A stretch of 22,526 bases of DNA from JBAXXL01 sp038206725 (GTDB taxonomy: Bacteria; Bacteroidota; Ignavibacteria; Kapaibacteriales; UBA2268). A program made the translations under genes and the position numbers. Every line of letters starts with the position of its first letter. Within the stretch, counting starts at the first letter, position 1. The notes under the pieces are model-generated. The model saw only the letters and a list, made by a program, of their open reading frames with translations. It did no database searches and had not been told where the DNA came from. This document shows positions 1-8,989 of the stretch, piece by piece. Location: assembly GCA_038206725.1 (NCBI GenBank), contig JBBRAO010000041.1:1-22526 (forward strand). The letters run 5' to 3'.

Positions 1-1
1 T

Positions 2-901
2 AAAAGCGACGGCAGTCTTTGGGCTTGGGGCCATAACGATTATGGTCAATTAGGCGACGGAACTACGACTAATAGGAGCAGTCCCACCCGTATAGGTACA
101 GACAACAGCTGGGCGACTATTTCCTGCGGGTACTTTTATACTCTTGGTATCAAAAGCGACGGCAGTCTTTGGGCTTGGCGGGAGAACGATTATGGTCAAT
201 TAGGCGACGGAACTACGACGGAAAGACACGAGCCAACTCAGATAGGCACAGCCAAAAACTGGTCTTCCATTTCCGGTGGGTACGGGCATACCCTCGGGAT
301 CAAAAGCGACGGCAGTCTTTGGGCCTGGGGGGAGAACAGTCAAGGTCAATTAGGCGACGGCGACACGACTGATAGGCTCACTCCTACGCAGATAGGCACA
401 GATAAAAATTGGGCTTCCATTTCCTGCGGTTGGGGGCACACACTCGGCATCAAAAGCAACGGTAGTCTTTGGGCGTGGGGTCGTAACCCTTGGGGTCAAT
501 TAGGCGACGGAACCACAACAAATAAAAGCAGTCCAACCCGGATAGGAGCAGACAACAGCTGGTCTTCCATTTCCTGTGGGTTTGAGCATACCTTGGGTAT
601 CAAAAGTGACGGCTCTCTATGGGCGTGGGGACAAAACTGGTTTGGTCAATTAGGCGACGGAACCGCGTCTCATAGGCTTAGTCCAACCAAGATAGGCACA
701 GATAAAAATTGGTCTTCCATTTCCTGTGCAGACTTCCACACCCTTGGGATCAAAAGCGACGGCTCTCTTTGGGCGTGGGGGAATAACTGGGCTGGTCAAG
801 TAGGCGACGGAACAACAACTGAAAAGTACGAGCCAACCCGGATAGGTACAGACAAAAACTGGACTTCCATTTCCGGTGGGTGGGGACACACAATGGGGCT
901 A
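2..901 (+). repeat. Six tandem 150-bp RCC1-like coding repeats
   Basis: The motif AAAAGCGACGGC (or a close variant) recurs at 2, 152, 302, 452, 602 and 752, always exactly 150 bp apart, with no indel across 900 bp. Each unit encodes 50 residues ending in (H)TLGIKS, read as blades of an RCC1-like propeller. The second unit has WAWR where the others have WAWG. The array runs off the left edge, so the total number of units is unknown. High nucleotide identity suggests recent expansion or gene conversion. Confidence 0.93.
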
Positions 902-3900
902 AGGTCTTCAGTAACATTTATTCTTCTATCACCCTCAAATAATGCGACTAACCAAGTTCGAAACACTACTATGCGATGGGAGGCTTTGAAAGATATAGAT
1001 GGTTATCAATTGCAGGTAAGTGCGAATCAAGATTTCAGCACTCCGATAATAATTGACAACACAACAACGAACACCAGCTATACCGCTACAACGCTTTCAA
1101 ACGGGAAAACATATTATTGGCGGGTTCGTGGAAAAGAAGGGGATAGCTTTACTTCTTGGTCAGATACTTGGAAATTTTCAACAGTCTCCGGTGATATTGA
1201 TTTAGAGAAAGGTCTTTTAGCATATTATCCGTTCAATGCTAACGCTAACGATGAAAGTGGAAATGGGAACAATGGTACAGTAAATGGCGCCTCATTAACT
1301 ACAGACAAATATGGTTTTGCAAATAGTGCTTATGATTTTAATGGCACAAGTTCTTCAATCAGCTTGCCAAAAATTTATACTTCATCTAATACCGCCTTAA
1401 CAATATCCGCTCTCATAAAATCTGATAAAAAAAGTAATGGAAAGGTAGTATATCACGGTCAAAATGGAGAAATAACTGTTACAAACAGACACATTTCCGT
1501 TAAATTATCCGACAGTACTTGGTACGGCTCGGGTGATATAAATGATGATAGCTTGCTTCTTGGCAATCACTTCGTATTAGCATCTTGGGAAAAAGGTAGC
1601 TCTTTGAAATTTTATATTGATGGCAAATTGAAGTCGAGCAATTCATCAATACCTAACCTTAATTTATTGAACCCAGGGACTTGCTATACCGCAAAAATAG
1701 GTGATTGGGGTGATTGTACACAACACGATTATTTTGATGGTACAATTGATGAAGTAAGACTATATAACCGTGTTTTAAACAGTTCTGAAATCGAAGCGTT
1801 AAACGGACCAACTATTAAAACCGTACCTCAAATCAAAATTTCAAATTCACTTCTTAAAGCAGGTGAAACTCAGACAATAACCGCAAGTGGTTATCCATAT
1901 AAAACAACAGTCAGGCTTCATATTTTCACCGCACGCGCGGAAATAGACACATTCGACATAACGACATCAGGAACCGGCGAATTTACTTATGACTACAAGA
2001 CGGATTCAACGTTTTTCGCCGGCGAATACCGTGTATCGTCGTGGGTGAAAAGCGATGCCGGAATTTCGAGCAACCAATTGCAATTTAAATTAACAAAAAC
2101 CGAACGAGAATATGAAATTTGCATAATTTTTCCTGAAAAGGCTGACACCAATATTACTTTGGGTGTTCCATTCCAAATTGTTTGGCGTGATAGAATGGAT
2201 TTATACGGACAGGACTCAATAAACGGTACGAACCGATACTTTAACTATTTAATAGAGTACATACGACCAAATTCGAGTGACCCGATCAAACTCGATTCGT
2301 TGAAAGGTTTGGCTTCTTTATATGAGCTAATTACCTTTACAAAAACAATAACTATACCTGATACATCGGATTGCGGATCTATCCGTGTTACCGACCTAAC
2401 GGCTTACAAAAAAACACCTCCGCTTTTTAATAGCAAAGGAAGATATACTTTGCAGGGAGGAGGTATCTATAGGGAGAAAGAGGTTTCTGATATTTCCACA
2501 AAAAAAATTGATAAAACTAATACTTATATTGAATTAACACGAGAATGGGATATTGACAATCTGAAATCTTGGACTAATGGAAAAGAGAGCCGTATAAGGG
2601 ACAAAAATCCATCACCATTAGGTGTAGTAGCTGATGGAAATGCACGGATAATATTTAATGTTGGTGTTAAAAACATATCACCAGTAAATCCTATAACATA
2701 TATTATGATTTATTTAAGAAGTAAAAACACAACAACTGACCTAACAGGGAAATTGGAGTATTTCTATATTAATTACGGAAAATATACATATTCTACAGAT
2801 TATGATAAATTTAAAAGGCATAGCAATCCTGAATTTAAAAATGATCCAACTGTTTGTAAATTTGATTTTAATAAAGATGAACAACAAGATGTAACAACTG
2901 GAAATTTATATTTTTGGTATCAAGCGCCTCTAAATATTAATAATTCTTTATCCGATTTTATTGATTACGGGGTTATAAGAAACTATTTTGATGTTTATAT
3001 CCTGTTAAAAAATGGTGAATCTGCTCTGCTAACGGGTCAATTTTTAGTAACTTTACCACCCGTTTGTTTAGTAGCTGGTGTTGGTGGAAATATGGATGGG
3101 CAATATTGGAAATCATTTGAATTTGAAGATCCTAAAAATTGGAAACCAATTTTTAAAAAACAAATTCTTTTCAAAAGTCCAGAAAATATTTATCATCCTT
3201 ATGTTGAAACACCAGAATTAACAAGTGATTATGGTTATGATATGAGAGTAAAATCGTTATTGTACGAACCTATAAAAAGTTGGCACGGGAGTATTCCTAA
3301 TACAGTTTATAATGTTTTAGAAAAAGGTTTTGCTTGTACGCAAGTGGATTGGATTGGCCATAGTATGGGTGGAACAACAGGAAGGGCTTTCTGTCAATAT
3401 TTTGATGAACAGAAATCAATTAATCCAAACAATATTCACGTAAATAGAACTTATGGTAAAGGCTATGTTCACAAATTAATTACAATTTCTTCACCTCATA
3501 TAGGTGCCCCAGGTGCCAATATATTAGTAGATTGGGTAAATTATATTAATAATTCCAAGAATCCCAAAAATATTCAGGAGCTTATTAATTTATCAAATGT
3601 TATAAAAAATGATAATAAATGGCGTTTTATAAAACAAACATCGAATTTTGGTTTAGTCATTAAAAATGATTATAATATACAAAATGTCATTGATTATTTT
3701 GTTTCAATAAAAAATGATTGGGATAAAAAGTATTATAATCCTTTAATAATACAGGATGTATATATGGACCTTCAATTGCCTCAAATTAGGTCTCGCTCGA
3801 CAGATATTTTAGGAAATAGTTTTAATAGATATCGAGCGCCAAAACCCATTTCTAAACAAGGTTTTGCATTTGATAAAATATGTGTACCTAACTATTTAAT

Positions 3901-6796
3901 TGGATCGAGTTTGGGGGAGTATTCTTCAATAATTGATAAAAAATTAATTTCTGATATAATACGTTACAAAAAAGACTATTTCGAAATGGTAGTATATATT
4001 CCAATTTTAATAAATAAACTCTTTTTAAATACTGATGTCCTATGGGTTATAAGTAACTTTCATACAATAAACGGATTATATTCAATTTATGGTTATACTG
4101 ACGCTGAAAAGAATTCTTATTACACCAAGGAAAGTGATTTAATTGTAGGAAAAAGAAGTCAGACAAATGATCGTCCAAATAATTGTGTAAATTACCACGT
4201 TAATAATTTTTGGTCATACAACCACAAAACCACTGTAGAAAGATCAGATATTGGTACACAAGTCTGGGATCTATTAACCTATTATATAGATAAAGATGAA
4301 AAAAACTTGGCTAACACTCTTGAAGTGCCTAATCAAGGTGAAATTAATCCAACAATTAATATGCAAGACCTTATACCAGATTCTGAAAATCAGTATCAAT
4401 CAGAAACTGAATTTTCAGCGAAACTGATTGTAAACTCTCCTTATGACAGCCTAATAGTGAAAACAAGTGAATACTTAGATGTAAGTTTTGAGCTCTCTGA
4501 TACAACGGGTTTGAGAAACTGTACCGTTGAATTCCAAAATAATAATTATTATCCTGATTCACTCCGTAAATATAATACTATTAAGATACCTGTAACGCAC
4601 GCATCCTTAGGTAAGCAGTATATAAGAGTAACCGCAAATTTTTTGATTAATGAAGTACCTCATACTATAGATACTGCGATTTATGTGGTTATTGAAACAG
4701 AAGAAGACTTGCAGAAATTTACGGTGTCACCAAAATCTATAAATTTGAGAGTAACCGATTCTTTTACACCAACAATGACGGCTTATTACAAAACAGGAAT
4801 AACTGATGTTATCGGCTCAATGGATAATAAAATTTCTATAACATTTTCAAAAGACAGCATTTTGGATTTTGACTCTACCTATAAATCTTTTTCAGCGTTG
4901 AAAATAGGTTCAACTATGGCTATGATCAAATATTTGAACTTAAAAGACACAATATATTTCGATGTTAATGGCGAGTATGCACAACCAGATAGTATAGTAA
5001 CATTGATTTCTCCTGAGAAAAAAACCATAACACAACAGGATTCGATTTTATTCAAATGGAATACAGTTGAAAATGCTCAATATTACAAAATAGAATTAGC
5101 AACTGATACTTCATTCCACGAAATATATCAATTCAAAAATCAAATACCTGATACTACTTTTATATTATACAATATTGATGGAGGTTTAACTTACTATTGG
5201 CGTGTTAAAGCATTCGGTGAGCGAGGCGAATCCGATTGGTCGGAAACTTGGACATTTACAACAAAGAATCCTGTACCTTCCTCTTGGGCTTTCACCAAAA
5301 CACTCGATAGTGCCAATATCAAAGTCGAAAAAGCCGGAGCAAATGCTTTTTGCGAACGTGGCATTGATACTTACGACGCCATCGGTTTCTTCTACCGAGA
5401 CACTACAATGGAAAAATGCGCCGGCTATGGCTACTGGACTGCGGGAAAAGATTTATCATTTACCGTATTCGGAGATGACACAACCACCACAGAAAAAGAC
5501 GGCTTTGACGACAAAGAAAAATATACAATCAAGATGTGGGATGCCGTTTCGGGTAAAGAAGTTGAAGTAAGAAGCAAAATCCAATCAGGCAACAATTTCT
5601 TTACCAAGGATGGAAGTACTGTATATTCTTCAATTGACGCCGTTTGTGACGAAACACACAGCATTCAATTAGCAAAAGGCTGGAATATGATTTCAACTTA
5701 TGTTGTACCGCAGAACGACAGCATAGCAAATGTCTTTAAACCAATAGTTTCAAACTTAGTTATTGTTAAAAACGGTACAGGTTCATTCTATTTTCCAGAA
5801 AAAACTATTGATCAAATAAAGAAATGGGACGTACAGCAGGGCTATATGTCGTATATAAAAGGCATAGACACACTTGATATTACAGGGCAGGCGTTACCTA
5901 AAGACTCATTGATGTTTCTGCCAAAAGGTTGGAATATGATTGCTTACACACGCAAAACAGCACAATCAATTGTAACCGCTTTGGCCGGAATAGTGTCTAA
6001 CTTTATCATCATTAAAAACGCTGGGGGTCAAATGTATTATCCCGCAAAATCTATAAATCAAATCGGTGATATCCAACCGGGCGTGGGTTATTTAATCTAT
6101 ATGAAAGTTTTAGACACACTCGATTATCCGGGAAGTAACGAGAAGCGAACTGTAGATAAGTTAACTGGAATGCCAAAAAACCTGCTTACAAAAACCAGTC
6201 CGATGAATATGAACTTAATCATTGAGACAAGTTTGCCTGACAATTGGGAAATTGGTGCTTACAATGCTTCAGACGAACTCATTGGTTCGGGTTTGGTAGA
6301 AAATGGTAATGCGGGCTTAACAATATTTGCAGACGATGAAAACACAGCTGAAATAGATGGTGCCAAAACCGACGAAGCAATAACATTCAAAGCGTACAAT
6401 CCTGATAATGATGTTTACGAAAGTTTCGATTTGACTAATATTCAGGATATTATTTCAGGCGAAAGTGTCGCTTCTGTCAACTATAGAACCAATAGCGTGC
6501 TAAATGCAAAAACCTATTCCGATATTAAAGCGGGTGAAGACTATAGAATAGCTCTATCACCTAATCCCGCACAAAACAGCGTTGACTTGCTGATAAATCT
6601 ATCATCAGCAACAACAGGCGATATTAAAGTGTACGATTTGCACGGTAAAGAGCTGATTTCTGTATTTACAGGAAATTTACAGCAAGGCGAAAACAAACTA
6701 CAAATAAACTGCGCAAATCTTCCAAATGGAACGTACAATGTTGCTATCCAAATGAAAGACAGAAGCATAAGCAAGCGGTTTGTGGTGGTGAGGTAG
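2..6796 (+). CDS. Giant T9SS-exported RCC1-repeat / lipase-like surface protein (5' end outside window)
   Basis: The frame is open from base 2, so the first ATG at 593 is internal and the gene begins before the window; 2264 codons are visible. Modules in order by position: six RCC1-like units (2-901, hallmark GSLWAWG and GQLGDG), an FN3 domain (about 905-1190), a LamG/concanavalin-like domain (about 1203-1800, LLAYYPFNANANDESGNG to GTIDEVRLYNR), an Ig-like segment (about 1810-2095), an alpha/beta-hydrolase (about 3050-4300), two Ig-like segments (about 4400-4975), an FN3 (about 4990-5265), two GWNMI modules (near 5676 and 5922) and a T9SS type A sorting domain (6557-6793, SPNPAQNSV to KRFVVVR). 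In the hydrolase, GHSMGG (3356-3373) gives nucleophile Ser 3362-3364; SDLIVG near 4132 and the His of SYNHKTTVE near 4220 are plausible acid and base. Known of the family: such C-terminal domains direct export by the type IX system and surface attachment or release. Lipase or esterase activity is inferred. Confidence 0.93.
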   Translation, partial: KSDGSLWAWGHNDYGQLGDGTTTNRSSPTRIGTDNSWATISCGYFYTLGIKSDGSLWAWRENDYGQLGDGTTTERHEPTQIGTAKNWSSISGGYGHTLGIKSDGSLWAWGENSQGQLGDGDTTDRLTPTQIGTDKNWASISCGWGHTLGIKSNGSLWAWGRNPWGQLGDGTTTNKSSPTRIGADNSWSSISCGFEHTLGIKSDGSLWAWGQNWFGQLGDGTASHRLSPTKIGTDKNWSSISCADFHTLGIKSDGSLWAWGNNWAGQVGDGTTTEKYEPTRIGTDKNWTSISGGWGHTMGLRSSVTFILLSPSNNATNQVRNTTMRWEALKDIDGYQLQVSANQDFSTPIIIDNTTTNTSYTATTLSNGKTYYWRVRGKEGDSFTSWSDTWKFSTVSGDIDLEKGLLAYYPFNANANDESGNGNNGTVNGASLTTDKYGFANSAYDFNGTSSSISLPKIYTSSNTALTISALIKSDKKSNGKVVYHGQNGEITVTNRHISVKLSDSTWYGSGDINDDSLLLGNHFVLASWEKGSSLKFYIDGKLKSSNSSIPNLNLLNPGTCYTAKIGDWGDCTQHDYFDGTIDEVRLYNRVLNSSEIEALNGPTIKTVPQIKISNSLLKAGETQTITASGYPYKTTVRLHIFTARAEIDTFDITTSGTGEFTYDYKTDSTFFAGEYRVSSWVKSDAGISSNQLQFKLTKTEREYEICIIFPEKADTNITLGVPFQIVWRDRMDLYGQDSINGTNRYFNYLIEYIRPNSSDPIKLDSLKGLASLYELITFTKTITIPDTSDCGSIRVTDLTAYKKTPPLFNSKGRYTLQGGGIYREKEVSDISTKKIDKTNTYIELTREWDIDNLKSWTNGKESRIRDKNPSPLGVVADGNARIIFNVGVKNISPVNPITYIMIYLRSKNTTTDLTGKLEYFYINYGKYTYSTDYDKFKRHSNPEFKNDPTVCKFDFNKDEQQDVTTGNLYFWYQAPLNINNSLSDFIDYGVIRNYFDVYILLKNGESALLTGQFLVTLPPVCLVAGVGGNMDGQYWKSFEFEDPKNWKPIFKKQILFKSPENIYHPYVETPELTSDYGYDMRVKSLLYEPIKSWHGSIPNTVYNVLEKGFACTQVDWIGHSMGGTTGRAFCQYFDEQKSINPNNIHVNRTYGKGYVHKLITISSPHIGAPGANILVDWVNYINNSKNPKNIQELINLSNVIKNDNKWRFIKQTSNFGLVIKNDYNIQNVIDYFVSIKNDWDKKYYNPLIIQDVYMDLQLPQIRSRSTDILGNSFNRYRAPKPISKQGFAFDKICVPNYLIGSSLGEYSSIIDKKLISDIIRYKKDYFEMVVYIPILINKLFLNTDVLWVISNFHTINGLYSIYGYTDAEKNSYYTKESDLIVGKRSQTNDRPNNCVNYHVNNFWSYNHKTTVERSDIGTQVWDLLTYYIDKDEKNLANTLEVPNQGEINPTINMQDLIPDSENQYQSETEFSAKLIVNSPYDSLIVKTSEYLDVSFELSDTTGLRNCTVEFQNNNYYPDSLRKYNTIKIPVTHASLGKQYIRVTANFLINEVPHTIDTAIYVVIETEEDLQKFTVSPKSINLRVTDSFTPTMTAYYKTGITDVIGSMDNKISITFSKDSILDFDSTYKSFSALKIGSTMAMIKYLNLKDTIYFDVNGEYAQPDSIVTLISPEKKTITQQDSILFKWNTVENAQYYKIELATDTSFHEIYQFKNQIPDTTFILYNIDGGLTYYWRVKAFGERGESDWSETWTFTTKNPVPSSWAFTKTLDSANIKVEKAGANAFCERGIDTYDAIGFFYRDTTMEKCAGYGYWTAGKDLSFTVFGDDTTTTEKDGFDDKEKYTIKMWDAVSGKEVEVRSKIQSGNNFFTKDGSTVYSSIDAVCDETHSIQLAKGWNMISTYVVPQNDSIANVFKPIVSNLVIVKNGTGSFYFPEKTIDQIKKWDVQQGYMSYIKGIDTLDITGQALPKDSLMFLPKGWNMIAYTRKTAQSIVTALAGIVSNFIIIKNAGGQMYYPAKSINQIGDIQPGVGYLIYMKVLDTLDYPGSNEKRTVDKLTGMPKNLLTKTSPMNMNLIIETSLPDNWEIGAYNASDELIGSGLVENGNAGLTIFADDENTAEIDGAKTDEAITFKAYNPDNDVYESFDLTNIQDIISGESVASVNYRTNSVLNAKTYSDIKAGEDYRIALSPNPAQNSVDLLINLSSATTGDIKVYDLHGKELISVFTGNLQQGENKLQINCANLPNGTYNVAIQMKDRSISKRFVVVR

Positions 6797-6814
6797 TTGT
6801 AGTATTATTAATAT

Positions 6815-6845
6815 GGGCTGTTTGAAAAGGACAGCCCTATGTTTC
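6815..6845 (+). terminator. Probable terminator of the giant T9SS gene
   Basis: A perfect 7-bp stem, GGGCTGT (6815-6821) and ACAGCCC (6831-6837), encloses a 9-nt loop and starts 18 bases after the stop codon. The downstream tract is T-rich but interrupted, so termination strength is uncertain. Confidence 0.55.
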
Positions 6846-8504
6846 GTATTTTATGAAATTGCAAATATTTTAGGTGTGTTTTATAAAAGTAGTTTTGTTA
6901 TTAATTTGTGTTAATGAGCTAATTACTATGCTTTTGCTCAAAACTCAAATATAATATTTATATGGTATGATAAGAACTTGAATACATCTTAGGATTGTCA
7001 AATTATTTTTGAACAACCAAATAAATATATGACAAACTTATGTGAATGCGTAGTTTATTAAAAATTCCAGTTCATTCATAGGTTGCTCTTAGAGGTCTTA
7101 ACTTTGTATGATACGATTAATCAACTCTCGGAATACCTTATGTTTAGTATTTGCGGAACTGCTAAACTCTTTTTCCTTATATTTCCAATTCCCCTCACCC
7201 CTGTAACCGTCTAAGTATAATTATATTAATAAAGCATCTATCAAATAATCAGCACTATTTTAAGATTCAGCTGTTTTCGATATTAATGTAGTTTGAATTA
7301 TGAATAAAATTATAAAAAACAGCGTTAATCACTGGAATATAATAAAATACAGACAAATGTTACCAAAATTAGCTCAAAGCTGAATGTTCGAGATATTTTC
7401 ATCTGAGCAATTTTTTCTTTACTTTCTTTTTTTTAATATGATTTTTTTAATTATAATAAAATAGTAATAATAAGTAACAACAACAGCTAAGCTAAATAAA
7501 ATGAACACATTCTGCTGTTTCAGCAAATTTACTACATACTAAAGCATATTATAGCTAAATCTATGTTTTTATAGTCTTATTCAATGTTATTCTAATTTGA
7601 ACATACAATTGCTTAATATATTCCTAAGTGTCGAATAATCAAATAAATCAGAGTGTTCTTGATAAATAAGAATAGGTAGCTTATCAAAAACAAAAGAGCT
7701 CATTATCTCTAATTATGTAATCAATCATATTAACATTCTATAGAATTATTGTTACTTAGATTGGTCTGGGGGTGTGGGGGATTAGACAAATAATAAAGAA
7801 GAGTATAGAATCACTATACAACTTTCAATTAATTGAACACGGGCTATTCAGAATTTCAGATTAAGCAGAATTGGCTCATTGTTCCACCACAATTGATTTT
7901 CCGGTGGAATTCAGATCAATGTTAATAATCTGATAAATCTGATTTGTGGGGGGTATTAATATATGTATAATTTCAGCAATACGGGTTTAATTTCCTTTTA
8001 TTCCGATGATACATTTCTTCCTACATTAGGAATGCCAACCAGATAGGTAGAATATACAATGTGAGCCCAAAATTATAATGGTTTGATGCTCAATTGATTG
8101 AAGAATATTCTTATCATGCGGGCTAAAAGAGCTAAAATTATTTATAAATCACCTCTTCCAAACAAAAACTCACTTTTTTCGAATTAAAATGCTAATATCC
8201 GCTAAAGTCCACTCTGTGGCTGTTTGCCAGCTAATGCTACTCTTGATTATGTCGAATGTTCATCAAAAACATTTATGATTACTAAAAATTAATTTTATTA
8301 TCAACTTAATAATAATAATATAGTTCAACAAGAAACAAATAATAATTTATAAATTATTTTCTAATTTATTCAATATTTCAGCATTTTTTTTTTAAAAATT
8401 TGATATATACTTTGAAAACGATTAATATTTCAAAATATTAAAAAATTAAGAGTTTGACCAGAAGACGGACAAATAAAAATTTTAAAAAAAAAATAAATCA
8501 AACA
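6846..8504. other. AT-rich gene-poor stretch of about 1.65 kb
   Basis: No open frame with convincing coding character was found on either strand. The stretch is very AT-rich, with two short G runs (7768-7772 and 7776-7780) and one interrupted coding-like fragment on the minus strand (7098-7259, listed separately). I see no tRNA, CRISPR array or transposase here. It separates the T9SS gene from the replication cassette and may be decayed DNA at an element boundary. Confidence 0.6.
7098..7259 (-). pseudogene. Decayed coding fragment, unknown protein
   Basis: Read on the minus strand, this stretch gives NSADYLIDALLI, a TAA stop (7221-7223), then LYLDGYRGEGNWKYKEKE, continuing to a stop at 7098-7100. 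The text is protein-like (mixed, charged, few rare residues) in contrast to the surrounding sequence, but it has no start and carries an in-frame stop. I do not recognise the family. It could be chance. Confidence 0.25.
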
Positions 8505-8789
8505 ATGGAAAATCAAACCGAACAAAAAAAAGACTTAGAAATAAGATTATTGGGAAATGCTCTCATAAGAACACCTGATGTCGCACCCGAAGAATGGATA
8601 ACCATAAGTCAATTAATGTATGGAATTCCGAACTCATTATCCTTGCCATCACTCAACAGAATATTGAAGCAAGGTTTGCTAACTGAATATATTATGTACA
8701 AACATAAGTTATATATTCCGTATAAAGCTCAAGACATATTCAAAGAGCGGTTGGCTACATATATGTATCGAAATACTAACAAAGCGTAA
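8505..8789 (+). CDS. Small hypothetical protein ahead of primase-helicase
   Basis: This encodes 94 residues from the ATG at 8505. The frame is also open back to a TTG at 8454, but that adds a low-complexity basic stretch and has no ribosome site, so ATG is preferred. The product is a soluble protein with a central segment (EEWITISQLMYGIPNSLSLP) followed by LNRILKQGLLTEYIMYKHKL, which looks like a small winged-helix or helix-turn-helix reader, though no family is recognised. Together with the primase-helicase downstream on the same strand, a role in replication control of a mobile element is conceivable; this is inference. Confidence 0.6.
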   Translation: MENQTEQKKDLEIRLLGNALIRTPDVAPEEWITISQLMYGIPNSLSLPSLNRILKQGLLTEYIMYKHKLYIPYKAQDIFKERLATYMYRNTNKA

Positions 8790-8818
8790 GGTCATAATTT
8801 ATAAAACATTATTAAACC

Positions 8819-8909
8819 GGAGGAATAAATGGTAATATCATTTCAGAGAACACGTGCAAGTCCAAAATTGATGAATATAAAATTCAAGATTTGGGAAAAA
8901 CTCATATAA
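8819..8909 (+). CDS. Possible 26-residue leader peptide with strong Shine-Dalgarno
   Basis: The sequence GGAGGA at 8819-8824 precedes an ATG at 8829, which opens 26 codons (begins MVISFQRTRASPK) and stops at 8907-8909. This is one of the clearest Shine-Dalgarno sites in a window where most genes have only A-rich leaders. It lies between the small protein and the primase-helicase. It could be a leader peptide, or the remains of a longer gene; translation is unproven. Confidence 0.3.
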
Positions 8910-8916
8910 TTGATAC

Positions 8917-8962
8917 TTGATGTATTACAGGTTCCATCTTCAAAAAAATGTAATACAATCAA
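8917..8962. promoter_or_regulatory. Inverted repeat upstream of primase-helicase
   Basis: TTGATGTATTAC (8917-8928) is the inverse of GTAATACAATCAA (8950-8962), apart from one extra base, with a 21-nt spacer. It ends 27 bases before the primase-helicase start. It could be an operator or a leader hairpin. It lacks a T run, so it is not a standard terminator. Confidence 0.5.
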
Positions 8963-8989
8963 TAAATTAAAAAAATAAAACTAAATATT

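Noticed and set aside
169..372. Open frame of 67 codons on the plus strand
   Set aside because: It is a shifted reading of the RCC1-repeat frame that is open from base 2; its apparent order comes from the 150-bp repeats.
593..595. ATG as start of the giant gene
   Set aside because: The frame is open to base 2 and already encodes four RCC1 units upstream, so this Met is internal.
5202..5570. Plus-strand frame of 122 codons inside the giant gene
   Set aside because: It overlaps the well-supported FN3 and following module in another frame and resembles nothing.
7768..7780. Possible G-quadruplex (two runs of five G)
   Set aside because: Only two long G runs are present; a standard four-tract quadruplex would need more.
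8400..8425. TATACTTTG as a promoter -7 box for the 94-residue gene
   Set aside because: The spacing inside the box is off by one from TAnnTTTG and no TTTG lies at the right distance upstream.
6846..8504. CRISPR array or tRNA cluster in the gene-poor stretch
   Set aside because: No evenly spaced repeats and no tRNA arm motifs were found on reading either strand.
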